64,000 nt of DNA from Plantibacter flavus. Its GTDB lineage: Bacteria; Actinomycetota; Actinomycetes; Actinomycetales; Microbacteriaceae. Within the stretch, counting starts at the first letter, position 1. Each line of letters opens with the position of its first letter. Both the position numbers and the translations under genes were made by a program. The notes beneath the pieces are model-generated. The model made no database searches and was not told the DNA's origin. It saw nothing but the letters and a program-made list of their open reading frames with translations. The stretch lies in NCBI RefSeq assembly GCF_900177615.1, contig NZ_FXAP01000006.1, forward strand, positions 186,001 to 250,000, written 5' to 3'. This document shows positions 35,812 through 46,097 of this stretch, in pieces.

Positions 35812-36627
35812 ATGCGAGGACCCACAGTGGCCGAGCTGTCGCGACACGCGCCATCGGGGAAGCGTAGCCAGCGGATGCGCGACATCCTCGCGCTGCTCGC
35901 CGTCGACGACGTCGTGGTCCCGATCGACGAGCTCACCGAGCGGCTCCAGGTTTCGGCGCCGACGATCCGGCGCGACCTCGCCGACCTCGACGACCTCGGT
36001 CTCGTCCTCCGCACCCACGGTGGGGCTCGGGCGATCGAGGCGCGTGACGAAGTGCCTGTCCGGTTCCGAGACACGCAATTCCGTGAGGCGAAGCGGCGGA
36101 TCGCGATGCGGGTGGCGGAGATGATCCCGGCGGGGCCGTACGCGATCGCGTTGAGCGGTGGCACGACGACCGCGGCGGTCGCGAAGGAGCTGACGAACCG
36201 GTCGGAGCTCACGATCGTGACGAACTCGCTCACCACGGCGACCGAGATCGCCTCGCGGCCGAACCTGCAGGTGATCATGACGGGAGGCCTGGTGCGCTCC
36301 TCGTCGTTCGAGGCGGTGGGGGCGCTCGCCGAGAACACCTTCAGCGCGATCAACGTGGGCACTGCGATCCTCGGGACCGACGGCATCAGTGCGCAGGGCG
36401 GTGCGACGACGCACGACGAGCGCGAGGCGCGGACGAACCTGGCGATGGTGCGGCACGCGCAGCGGGTCATCGTGGTCGCCGACGGCTCGAAGGTCGGGAG
36501 GGTCACGCTCGCGCGCATGGCCGAGTTGGGGCAGATCCACGACCTCGTGACCGACTCCTCCGCCGACCCCGACGAGCTCGAGCGCCTCGCGGCCGCGGAC
36601 ATCGCCGTGCACGTCGTCGCCCTCTGA
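35812..36627 (+). CDS. DeoR/GlpR-family transcriptional regulator of the sugar cluster
   Basis: 271 aa from the ATG at 35812, which has GGAGG five bases upstream; ATGs at 35794 and 35797 have no site. N-terminal winged helix (VPIDELTERLQVSAPTIRRDLADL, about residues 35-65) and a DeoR C-terminal sugar-phosphate sensor (IALSGGTTTAAVAKEL, TAILGTDGISAQGG, VVADGSKVGR). DeoR regulators are usually repressors released by a phosphorylated sugar. The divergent placement makes the GH4-ABC-agaS-kinase cluster its obvious target. Confidence 0.9.
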   Translation: MRGPTVAELSRHAPSGKRSQRMRDILALLAVDDVVVPIDELTERLQVSAPTIRRDLADLDDLGLVLRTHGGARAIEARDEVPVRFRDTQFREAKRRIAMRVAEMIPAGPYAIALSGGTTTAAVAKELTNRSELTIVTNSLTTATEIASRPNLQVIMTGGLVRSSSFEAVGALAENTFSAINVGTAILGTDGISAQGGATTHDEREARTNLAMVRHAQRVIVVADGSKVGRVTLARMAELGQIHDLVTDSSADPDELERLAAADIAVHVVAL

Positions 36628-36654
36628 CCGGCCCCTCCCTCCGCTGTGGCTTGT

Positions 36655-36782
36655 GCCAGCGCGGTGCGCTGACGTGAGCGCGGGTCTGCCGCGTGAGCGC
36701 TGGTCTCTGGAGGGGCGCGCTCGCGGTTGCGGGGTGCGCCCGTGCCGAGTGGCGCACACTCGCGTCAGCGCACCGCGCCGAC
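36655..36782. repeat. palindromic MITE/REP-like element, unit B (128 bp)
   Basis: The left end GCCAGCGCGGTGCGCTGAC (36655-36673) is identical to unit A. The right end (36764-36782) is its complement with two mismatches near the tip. The core contains GTGAGCGCGGGTCT- and GGGGCGCGCTCGCG-type half-palindromes. It lies between the DeoR stop and the GntR start, 57 bases before the latter. Confidence 0.8.
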
Positions 36783-36838
36783 TTCAACCCCACGGATGTC
36801 GCGGTCACGGGCGGCATTGTTCTAGTATCATTGCAAAC

Positions 36839-37186
36839 ATGTTGTTCCGCGTCGATCCCACCTCCGCGGTCTCGCTCGCCGAGCAGATCGCGGTGCAGGT
36901 GCGCTCCGGCATCGCGACGCGCGCGCTGGCACCGGGGGAGCGCCTCCCGCCTGCCCGCGACCTCGCCCGAGCACTGCAGATCAACATGCACACGGTCCTC
37001 CGCGCGTACGGAGAGCTCCGCGACGACGGGCTCATCGGGATGCGACAGGGCCGCGGTGCGTGGGTGAATCAGGATGCAGCGCCGGGCCTCGTCCGGATCA
37101 ACGAACTCGTCGACCAGCTCGTCACCGAGGCACGCAAGTTCGGGATCTCACCGACGGACCTCAGCCGGATGATCGAACGCACCTGA
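36839..37186 (+). CDS. GntR-family regulator, YtrA subfamily
   Basis: 115 aa, the short YtrA type with only the winged helix (SLAEQIAVQVRSGIATRALA; GERLPPARDLARALQINMHT) and a brief helical dimerisation tail. No ribosome binding site precedes the ATG. A TAGTAT -10 at 36823-36828 puts the transcription start within a few bases of the ATG, so the message is nearly leaderless. The downstream gene encodes a membrane DUF1648 protein, a frequent partner of YtrA-type repressors in actinobacteria, so the two are probably co-expressed and autoregulated. Confidence 0.88.
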   Translation: MLFRVDPTSAVSLAEQIAVQVRSGIATRALAPGERLPPARDLARALQINMHTVLRAYGELRDDGLIGMRQGRGAWVNQDAAPGLVRINELVDQLVTEARKFGISPTDLSRMIERT

Positions 37187-37266
37187 CGATCCCCGGCGCC
37201 CACCTCGCGACCACGTCGGCCGTCACCACCGACGATCGGACCACCTCAGCAGCTCAGGGGGAGCGC

Positions 37267-38262
37267 ATGCACGACACCACCACCACACCGCCACCGGCAG
37301 CACCTGCGCGCGGACGGATCCTGCTCGCCGGCGTCGCCATGGCCGTCCCGGCGATCGCGATCGCACTCACCCGGCTCGTCTGGGGCGATGCGATCCCCGT
37401 CGACGTCGCCTCGCACTGGTCGGGCACCGGGGCACCGGACGACTCCCTGCCCGCCGCGGGCGTCTTCCTCGTGACGCTGATCATCGCGTCCGTCGCCGCG
37501 ATCGCAGCCATCATCCTGCTCGCCCTGCCGAAGCCGGACATGCGCACCAAACGCATGATCGTCCTCTTCATCGGCATCGCCGCCGGGTCGGCCGCGTCCG
37601 TGTGGATCATCCCCACCTGGCTCACCGTGCAGGCGGGATCGGTCGACGGCGCAGTACTCGGGTGGTGGATCGTCCCGCTCGCCGCGTGCTCGCTCTGGGG
37701 CGTGATCCCCGCCGTGATCCTGCCGGCTCAGCCGCTGCTCGCCGGTGCCGCTGCACGACCGGCGCCGATGGACCTCGGCGAGACCGAGTTCGGTGCCTGG
37801 AGTCGGAGCGTCACGGCCATCATGTTCCTGTGGCTCACGCTCGCCCTCGTCGCGATCGGCGCCGTCGCCTACACGCCGATCCTGCTGGGTGGCGAGTCGG
37901 GCGTCGCGATGTTCGGTCTGTCGATCCTCGCGGCCGCGACCCTCCTCTGCGCCTCCTTCATCCGCCTCCGCGTGAGCGTGGACTGGCGTGGCCTCCGCGT
38001 CGTCTCGCTCTTCGGCATCCCGATGAAGCGCATCCCCCTCGACCAGGTCGACGTCGTCGAGGCCACCGACATCCGCCCGATGGACTGGGGTGGCTGGGGG
38101 TACCGGATCATGCCCGGCCGCTCTGCCGTCGTGCTGCGCTCCGGGCCAGGACTCGTCGTCACGAGCACCTCTGGCAAGCAGTTCGCGATCACGATCGACG
38201 ATCCCGAGGAACCCGCCGCGCTCCTGCAGGCGCTCGCCGCCCGCGCCGGCTCGCGCGTCTGA
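37267..38262 (+). CDS. DUF1648 membrane protein with C-terminal PH-like domain
   Basis: 331 aa from ATG 37267, with GGGGGAG 4-5 bases upstream. The DUF1648 signature HWSGTGAPDD lies near residue 57, between two membrane helices. There are about six helices in total. The C-terminal cytoplasmic part (VDWRGLRVVSLFGIPMKRIP; DQVDVVEATDIRPMDWGGWG) looks like a bacterial PH domain. Related proteins work in the membrane stress or antimicrobial-peptide response beside YtrA regulators, but the exact role is unknown. Confidence 0.82.
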   Translation: MHDTTTTPPPAAPARGRILLAGVAMAVPAIAIALTRLVWGDAIPVDVASHWSGTGAPDDSLPAAGVFLVTLIIASVAAIAAIILLALPKPDMRTKRMIVLFIGIAAGSAASVWIIPTWLTVQAGSVDGAVLGWWIVPLAACSLWGVIPAVILPAQPLLAGAAARPAPMDLGETEFGAWSRSVTAIMFLWLTLALVAIGAVAYTPILLGGESGVAMFGLSILAAATLLCASFIRLRVSVDWRGLRVVSLFGIPMKRIPLDQVDVVEATDIRPMDWGGWGYRIMPGRSAVVLRSGPGLVVTSTSGKQFAITIDDPEEPAALLQALAARAGSRV

Positions 38263-38320
38263 CGTTGCACCGCGTGACGAACCGGACGTCGAACCTGTCG
38301 TGAAGCCGTACGGTGAATTC

Positions 38321-39370
38321 ATGAGCGAAGCACCCCTGGCCACAGCGCCGTCCACGACCGCGTTGCCCTCGACCACGATCGGCGCGGGCGACACCGCCGC
38401 GGAGGTCGGCGCCATCGGGTACGGCGCGATGTCCATCGCCGGTACCTACGGGGCGATCGCCGACGCCGATGTCACCACCATCCTCGACGCCACCCTGGCG
38501 AGCGGCGTGAACCTCATCGACACCGCGAACGTCTACGGCGACGGCCGGAGCGAGGAACTCCTCGGCCGGTACCTCGCGGGGCGCCGCGACGACGTCTTCC
38601 TCGCGTCCAAGGTGGGCATCGTCACCGGCGGCGGCATCGGCAAACGAGGGATCCGCGGCGACCGTGCACACCTCCACGAGCAGATCGACGGGACGCTCAG
38701 CCGCCTCGGCACCGATCACCTCGACCTCTACTACCAGCACCGCGTCGACCCCGACATCCCGATCGAGGAGACGGTGGGGGCGCTCGCCGAACTGGTCGCC
38801 GCGGGCAAGGTCCTCCGCATCGGGCTCTCCGAGGCGACGGGCGACGAACTTCGACGTGCGCACGCCGTGCACCCGATCGCCGCGATCCAGTCCGAGTGGA
38901 GCATCGTCAGCCGCGACATCGAGACCTACGTGGTCCCGACTGCGGCGGAACTCGGCGTGACGGTCGTCGCGTTCTCCCCGCTGTCGCGCGGGCTCTTCAC
39001 CGAGGACTTCACGGCCGAGACGGTGCCACTCGGTGGGACGCGAGCGAACTTCCCGCGCTTCCAGCCCGAGCACCTCGCTGCGAACCTCGAACTGGCCGCA
39101 CGCTTCCGCACCCTCGCCCGCCGCATCGGGACGACCGCGGAGGCGCTCGCGCTCGCCTGGGTGCACGATCGAGGACAGCAGCTCGGTGCACGGGTCGTCT
39201 CGATCCCCGGCACCCGGAGCGTCGCGCACCTGCATGCGAACCTCGAGGCGTTCCAGGTGGACCTGTCGGACGAGATCCGAGCCGAGATCGACACCTACGC
39301 CGACCAGGTGAGCGGACCTCGCTCGGCCGACCCGAACTGGGCGTCGGGCGGTCGCGAGGGGCTCATCTGA
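38321..39370 (+). CDS. aldo/keto reductase
   Basis: 349 aa, TIM-barrel NADPH-dependent reductase of the AKR13/Tas-like group. The catalytic tetrad is visible: D and Y in LIDTANVYGDGRSEELLGR, K in VFLASKVG, H in DLYYQHRVD. AFSPLSRGLFTEDF and the C-terminal Arg-containing SIPGTRSVAHLHANL form the cofactor site. It reduces small aldehydes or ketones; substrate unknown. There is no strong ribosome binding site before the ATG at 38321. It is probably separate from the preceding gene (58-base gap). Confidence 0.9.
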   Translation: MSEAPLATAPSTTALPSTTIGAGDTAAEVGAIGYGAMSIAGTYGAIADADVTTILDATLASGVNLIDTANVYGDGRSEELLGRYLAGRRDDVFLASKVGIVTGGGIGKRGIRGDRAHLHEQIDGTLSRLGTDHLDLYYQHRVDPDIPIEETVGALAELVAAGKVLRIGLSEATGDELRRAHAVHPIAAIQSEWSIVSRDIETYVVPTAAELGVTVVAFSPLSRGLFTEDFTAETVPLGGTRANFPRFQPEHLAANLELAARFRTLARRIGTTAEALALAWVHDRGQQLGARVVSIPGTRSVAHLHANLEAFQVDLSDEIRAEIDTYADQVSGPRSADPNWASGGREGLI

Positions 39371-39374
39371 TCGG

Positions 39375-39400
39375 GACCGGCCTCGAGCACGGTTCCGGTC
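39375..39400. terminator. short hairpin between convergent genes
   Basis: GACCGG (39375-39380) pairs with CCGGTC (39395-39400) across a 14-base loop, just after the reductase stop and before the stop of the PKD-like gene on the other strand. It is weak and lacks a T-run. Confidence 0.35.
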
Positions 39401-39406
39401 AGGCGG

Positions 39407-40261
39407 TCAGCACCCGATGGCTGGTTTGCCGGGGCGGCAGGGTTTGTCGACGCCGACGGTCGAGTTGCGGACGATCTGGACCGTGTGGGGTTCTTCGGTC
39501 GGGATCGACAGGGTGCCGACGACGGGAAGCCACCCGGTGTCGCCGATGCGGTACTCGGCGGCGTACTCGACTTCGACGGTGATGGTCTTGGTCCCGACCG
39601 TCGTGTAGCGGTGGCTGGTCGGGGTCTTGGAGAACTCGGCCAGTCCGAGGGCAGCCCACGAGGATCCACCGGTCCGGGTCGTGGTCGTGTCACCGTCGCC
39701 GTCGCCGTAGTCGAAGGTGAAGCCGACGGGGATGAAGTTCACCTCCGCGACCTGGCCCAACAGGGTGCCGGTGCGGGTGTGGCCGGAAGCACCTGCGATG
39801 ACGTTGGTGTGGAGCCCGCGGACACCCCAGGCGGCGGGTTCGGTCGTGACCGTGGGTGCCGCGGGGGCGAAGCTGGCGACGTCTCGGATCGTGACGGGCT
39901 GCGCGGCAGGTGCTGCTCCGAGGTCGGTGCCGAGATCGCCGGGCGTGAAGGTGTAACACTCGTCCGGCCGCATGAGGCTGCAGACCGTCCGCTCACCGTT
40001 AGGCCCGTCGGTCACACCGGGCGGAAGCTCGGCTGAGCCGCCTCCTTCGTGGTCGCCTCCGCCTGTTCCGCCGCCGGAACCACCGCCTCCACCCGAACCG
40101 GGTTGCTCGATGCTTCCACCGATATCGACGGACCCATCACTTGAACACGCTCCGACCCATTCGCTGCCGGTGCACGAGGCTGCAAGCGCCGCTGGTGACA
40201 GGGCAAGACTCAGTGTCCCGATAGCAACGGCCACAACTAGCGTAGAACTCAGTTTTCGCAT
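39407..40261 (-). CDS. secreted PKD-like domain protein
   Basis: 284 aa from the ATG at 40259-40261, with AAGGATC about 7 bases upstream. Signal peptide of about 28 residues (LVVAVAIGTLSLALSPAALA). Then a Cys-containing start (CTGSEWVGACSSDG), a glycine-rich stretch (GSGGGGGSGGGTGGGDHEGG) and a beta-rich domain with FTFDYGDGDGDTTTT, a PKD/calcium-like loop. It ends with a pair of cysteines (DKPCRPGKPAIGC). Its start overlaps the lipoprotein gene's stop by 13 bases, so the two are co-translated. Function unknown; probably surface exposed. Confidence 0.8.
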   Translation of the reverse strand: MRKLSSTLVVAVAIGTLSLALSPAALAASCTGSEWVGACSSDGSVDIGGSIEQPGSGGGGGSGGGTGGGDHEGGGSAELPPGVTDGPNGERTVCSLMRPDECYTFTPGDLGTDLGAAPAAQPVTIRDVASFAPAAPTVTTEPAAWGVRGLHTNVIAGASGHTRTGTLLGQVAEVNFIPVGFTFDYGDGDGDTTTTRTGGSSWAALGLAEFSKTPTSHRYTTVGTKTITVEVEYAAEYRIGDTGWLPVVGTLSIPTEEPHTVQIVRNSTVGVDKPCRPGKPAIGC

Positions 40262-40818
40262 GATGATCCTTCCGATAGAAAGTCCCGACTCGTCAGAACG
40301 AATCGCTGCTGACCCTCGTTCCCCGGTCCGATGGCGATAGACCACGTGCGCGTTGACGGACGGTCTGTCTCGACGACCGAATTCCCGTCGCCGTCCAAGA
40401 CCTGAACGGCGGTGAGGTCCATGCACGCCCGAGCCAAGGCGATGACGCCGGCCGCGTCGGGCTGGGGGTACCACTCCTGTAGCTGCATGGATACGAGGGT
40501 CGGAGCGCCGGTCAGAGACAATCCCTGTGTCGACAATTCGGTGAGATTTTCGTGCTCAGCATCCACGAGTTGTCCGCCGACGATGGCGTTGATTCGGTCG
40601 ACGTCCACGCCACCCTCAACGAGAATTGTGTTCGAGATGTCAAGGAACTCCTGATACGTCTCCGTCACTGCAGCCAGTGCCTGTTCCTCGTTCTCGAAGA
40701 CCGGCGGAGTCCTGCTCGGAGCGGGAGCCGGCTCGGACGCAGTGCATGCGGTGAGCGCGAGGAGTCCCACCGCTAGTGCGAGTGCGGAGGTGGTTCGAGG
40801 TAAGGAGGTCGTTGACAT
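40249..40818 (-). CDS. lipoprotein of unknown function
   Basis: 189 aa. Signal peptide with lipobox LLALTAC (Cys about residue 25), a Pro/Ala/Ser linker, then a helical and beta domain (ALAAVTETYQEFLDISNTIL; AAGVIALARACMDLTAVQVL) ending in SSCEN. GC content is lower than the neighbours. Its stop lies inside the start of the PKD-like gene. The pair is likely one envelope operon. Confidence 0.78.
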   Translation of the reverse strand: MSTTSLPRTTSALALAVGLLALTACTASEPAPAPSRTPPVFENEEQALAAVTETYQEFLDISNTILVEGGVDVDRINAIVGGQLVDAEHENLTELSTQGLSLTGAPTLVSMQLQEWYPQPDAAGVIALARACMDLTAVQVLDGDGNSVVETDRPSTRTWSIAIGPGNEGQQRFVLTSRDFLSEGSSCEN

Positions 40819-40910
40819 TCCTCGACGCTACGGCCGGTCGAGGAGGCCCCTCGGGTTATCCACAGAGCAAATATGCCTACACCGACATATGCCGCGCAAC
40901 TGGCCCGTGT

Positions 40911-41019
40911 ACCAGCGCGGTGCGCTGGCGTGAGCGCACCCCAGGGGACGTGAGCGCGGGTCTCCGGAGGGGCGCGCTCACGTCAAGGACCCGCGCTCGC
41001 TTCAGCGCACCGCGCTGGC
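40911..41019. repeat. palindromic MITE/REP-like element, unit C (109 bp)
   Basis: The left end ACCAGCGCGGTGCGCTGGC (40911-40929) and right end TTCAGCGCACCGCGCTGGC (41001-41019) match the family ends with one or two changes each. The core has GTGAGCGCGGGTCTCC facing GGGGCGCGCTCACG. GT flanks both sides. It lies between the lipoprotein gene start and the end of the TetR gene. Confidence 0.8.
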
Positions 41020-41045
41020 GTCAGACCCAGGCCCAGGCACCAGAG

Positions 41046-41636
41046 TCAGGAGCGGCCGAGCCACCATGCGGGGGAGGCCGCGATGACCGTGCGGGCCGCG
41101 GCGTCGATGTCGTCGAGGTCGCCGGATCGGAGCCACTCCTCGATCGCCGCGACCGTGCCGGCGCCGGCGTAGGCCACAAGCATGCGCACGTGTCGCTCCG
41201 GCGTGATGCCGTCCTCGCGAGGTGGGGCGATGTGCGGGTGCCGATCGAGGTGGTGCGCGAGCGCCTGCTCGATCCGCTCGGTGAGGGCGTCGCGCAGGGG
41301 TCCGATGAGCCGGGGGTGCATCGAGTTCCGGTAGATCGTCGCGTGCTCGGCCACATGGCGCAGGAGGTCACGCTCGGACTCGTCGAAGACGCTCAGCGTC
41401 GAGTCGCTGTGCGCTGGCAGATCAGCGTGCGCACGGAGCGTCTCGTCCAGTTCCTCACCGAGCACGTCGGCGAGCAGGCGGACCGGTGTCGCGGCATGAC
41501 GGTAGAAGGTGTCGCGCGTGATCCCAGCCACGCGGGACACCTCCGCCACGGTCACCTGATCGATGCGCTTCGCCGCCGCGAGGGTGTGGATCGCGTCGCG
41601 GAGGGCACTGCGTGTTCGTGCCTGACGGGGGTCCAT
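41046..41636 (-). CDS. TetR-family transcriptional regulator
   Basis: 196 aa. The N-terminal helix-turn-helix VTVAEVSRVAGITRDTFYRH (about residues 28-47) is canonical; the rest is an all-helical ligand domain (LLRHVAEHATIYRNSMHPRL). It is transcribed away from a second TetR gene and an MFS pump, sharing an 83-base divergent promoter with nested TGCA palindromes. It may control itself and the pump operon. The ligand is unknown. Confidence 0.88.
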   Translation of the reverse strand: MDPRQARTRSALRDAIHTLAAAKRIDQVTVAEVSRVAGITRDTFYRHAATPVRLLADVLGEELDETLRAHADLPAHSDSTLSVFDESERDLLRHVAEHATIYRNSMHPRLIGPLRDALTERIEQALAHHLDRHPHIAPPREDGITPERHVRMLVAYAGAGTVAAIEEWLRSGDLDDIDAAARTVIAASPAWWLGRS

Positions 41637-41677
41637 GCGTTCACTCTAGTGAGGCCCGACCGGGCGGCTCGTGCGCC

Positions 41678-41719
41678 AAGTTGCACCACGGCACGGAGAG
41701 TGCAATACTGCACTTCGTG

Positions 41720-41735
<16 letters not shown>
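41678..41735. promoter_or_regulatory. nested palindromic operator between two tetR genes
   Basis: An inner palindrome AGTGCAATACTGCACT (41699-41714; perfect 6-base arms) is enclosed by an outer inverted pair AAGTTGCAC (41678-41686) and GTGCAACTT (41727-41735; perfect 9-base arms). The outer right arm overlaps the first codons of the rightward TetR gene (ATG at 41720), so a bound repressor would block its transcription and translation. Confidence 0.7.
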
Positions 41736-44136
<2,401 letters not shown>

Positions 44137-44143
44137 CGGAGCG

Positions 44144-44198
44144 GACAGCAACACGCCGGCCCCGGGACACATGGTCTCGGGGCCGGCGTGTTGCTGTC
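44144..44198. terminator. strong bidirectional hairpin
   Basis: A stem of about 25 bp with one mismatch (arms beginning GACAGCAACACGCCGGCCCC) closes over a 5-base ACATG loop. It is located between the convergent stops at 44136 and 44208, so it can end both transcripts. No T-run on either side. Confidence 0.85.
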
Positions 44199-44207
44199 TG
44201 GCGACGG

Positions 44208-44744
44208 CTAGCCCTTCGGGGAGACGACCTTGATGCGGGAGTGACCCGAGGGGCCGCCGGTCGACTCGATGCAGGTCTTGAACGCCTCGAGCGTCCCGCG
44301 CACGTCCCGTCCGGCGAGCCCGAGCGCGGCAGCGGTCCGCTCCACCGCGGACACCGGCTTCCAGTGCACCGTGACGTCCACGCGGGTCTGCTGCTTGTCG
44401 ATCGCGTCGAAGGTGGCGTCGCCACTGAACCAGACGTCGCCCTCGATGGTGCGCCAGACCAGACGCTCTTCGGGGAGTTGCTCCAGGATCTCGACGAGGA
44501 ACTGCCGCGAGAGTTTGCTGATCGCGACGGTCCAACGACTGTAGACCTCGCCGGTCAGCTTCACCTCGCGCACAGCCGGCAAGAACTCCGGGTACGACTC
44601 GAAATCCACCCACTGCTTGTAGACGGCGGCGATGGGGAGGTCGACGACGATGCTGTGCTGCACGGTGGACACGCCGTCCTCAACCGCGCGGGTTCGCTTG
44701 GTCTGCTCCTCGCTCTGCTGGCCGGGCGTCGTCTCGTCGTCCAT
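44208..44744 (-). CDS. SRPBCC (START-like) family protein
   Basis: 178 aa from the ATG at 44742-44744 (GGAG 9 bases upstream); an ATG at 44781-44783 would add 13 residues. A coenzyme-Q-binding/polyketide-cyclase-like fold: TVQHSIVVDLPIAAVYKQWV, FESYPEFLPAVREVKL, ATFDAIDKQQTRVDVTVHWK. Such proteins bind hydrophobic ligands; no catalytic residues can be assigned. It is located 48 bases after a DUF6458 gene on the same strand, probably one transcript. Confidence 0.82.
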   Translation of the reverse strand: MDDETTPGQQSEEQTKRTRAVEDGVSTVQHSIVVDLPIAAVYKQWVDFESYPEFLPAVREVKLTGEVYSRWTVAISKLSRQFLVEILEQLPEERLVWRTIEGDVWFSGDATFDAIDKQQTRVDVTVHWKPVSAVERTAAALGLAGRDVRGTLEAFKTCIESTGGPSGHSRIKVVSPKG

Positions 44745-44791
44745 CTCGGCTGCTCCGTCACCGCGTCGGGTCAGGCGGGCCATCCAGTCGT

Positions 44792-45052
44792 TCAGAGGAC
44801 CGGACCGTCGTTGTCGGTCGTGCTCCGTCGGGTGACGCGTTCGCCGCTGTTCGGGTCGACGGCTGAGCGCGTGGTCGACGAGACCTGGCGGTGACGCAGC
44901 ATGAGGATCAACGAGATGAGGAACACGACGGCACCGGCCGCCATGAGGATGTACCCGATCATCGTGAGGTCGACGGCGGGCACGTCGACGTTGATGGCGA
45001 AGGCCAGGATGGCGCCGATGACCACCAGTGCGATTCCAGTTCCGATACCCAT
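44792..45052 (-). CDS. DUF6458-like small membrane protein
   Basis: 86 aa from the ATG at 45050-45052 (GTGGAG 7 bases before it). It starts MGIGTGIALVVIGAILAFAI, followed by a second helix IGYILMAAGAVVFLISLILM and a polar Arg/Ser/Thr tail. This two-helix layout with MGIGTG at the start is typical of a small actinobacterial family without known function. It precedes the SRPBCC gene. The 155-base gap upstream to 45220 holds no gene. Confidence 0.78.
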   Translation of the reverse strand: MGIGTGIALVVIGAILAFAINVDVPAVDLTMIGYILMAAGAVVFLISLILMLRHRQVSSTTRSAVDPNSGERVTRRSTTDNDGPVL

Positions 45053-45219
45053 GACGGACTCCACTTCTCTCGGCCTTCGCGGTCCCGAGCGGCAGGCTCG
45101 AGCAGTGCAGGTCCCGCGACCGACTCAACCCAGTATCGGGGTGATCGCCGCCCGGCAGACGGGGGTTGTGGCGGCGGAACGCGGGGGAGTAAGGGCGCCT
45201 GGCTCGAGCGGCACCGACT

Positions 45220-45900
45220 TCATCCGGCGTCGGGCAGGAGGTCCGGGCACTCGCCGCCGGGGACGGTGGCCAACTCGAAGTGCCAGATCTCGTTCGCGTA
45301 GGTCTGGCAGAGGCCGTAGTCGGCGCCGTGCTCGATGAGCCAGTAGTCGGCGTCCGTCGCACCGATGTCGACGGCCGCCCCGCGCGTGTGCGAGGAGCCG
45401 TCGGGCGTGGCGACGTACTGCCGGGCGGCCGCCTCACTGCCGTACTGGAGGATCGCCTCGTCGAGCAGGTGCTGCTGGTACGCCGTGCTCCGCCAACCGG
45501 AGCTCACGTACAGCGCGATGTCGTCTTCCGTCGCTGCGTCGGTCGCCTGCTGGACGGCCTCCAGGAGGTCGGGGTCGAGGTTCGCGATGGCCGGGAGCCC
45601 GGTGTCGTAGGCCGAGTACCGGTTCTCGTCCAGCACGCCGTCGTCGGCCCCGAACGCGCCATCCGTCGTGGCCGTGGTTCCGTCACTCGCGTCTCCGGCC
45701 GGTCGCTCGGCCAGCGCGGTGATCCCGCGGGTGATGGTCGGCGCGACGCCCGTGCACGCGACCAGGGCGATCGCGGCGGTGAGGGCGACGGCCGTGGCGG
45801 TGAGGATGACGACGGCTCGGTTGGAGCCTCTGCGGGCGACGGTGCTCCGTCGGCGCGGGTGCCGGTGCGGCTGCTGCTGGTGCTGGATGTCGTGCTGCAT
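45220..45900 (-). CDS. VanY-like M15 D-alanyl-D-alanine carboxypeptidase
   Basis: 226 aa. A basic, His/Gln-rich cytoplasmic tail precedes one membrane helix (about residues 30-50), so the catalytic domain is outside. The M15B motifs are intact: SSGWRSTAYQQHLL (about 128), SSHTRGAAVDIG (zinc His and Asp, about 167) and IWHFE (catalytic Glu and zinc His near 207). It trims the terminal D-Ala from peptidoglycan stem peptides. It is divergent from a two-component system, as in vanRS-type arrangements, and shares a promoter box with the lipoprotein gene at 48.5 kb. Confidence 0.88.
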   Translation of the reverse strand: MQHDIQHQQQPHRHPRRRSTVARRGSNRAVVILTATAVALTAAIALVACTGVAPTITRGITALAERPAGDASDGTTATTDGAFGADDGVLDENRYSAYDTGLPAIANLDPDLLEAVQQATDAATEDDIALYVSSGWRSTAYQQHLLDEAILQYGSEAAARQYVATPDGSSHTRGAAVDIGATDADYWLIEHGADYGLCQTYANEIWHFELATVPGGECPDLLPDAG

Positions 45901-45987
45901 GGTTCCTCCTCGGTCGGTCGTCGGTGTTCGGCACGCGATGACCAGGCCCCCAGTCCAGCTCGACGGCGGTTGCGCGGGCGTCGGCCC

Positions 45988-46011
45988 ATCACCAGACGGT
46001 TCCGAAACACC
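45988..46011. promoter_or_regulatory. shared promoter box, copy 1
   Basis: On the minus strand: GGTGTTTCGGAACCGTCTGG, continuing to TGAT. It ends 88 bases before the VanY-like start and is also 87 bases before the response-regulator start on the other strand. It is nearly the same as 48587-48608 (one inserted base, two substitutions or so). It could be a response-regulator site or an alternative-sigma promoter (GGAAC element). Confidence 0.55.
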
Positions 46012-46097
46012 GCGCCGCCTACGATCGACACGACGCCCATCGCGGGCGCCGGAGCGACGCCATCGACGCGTCGTCCGTCCCGAACGCCGGAGGTCCC

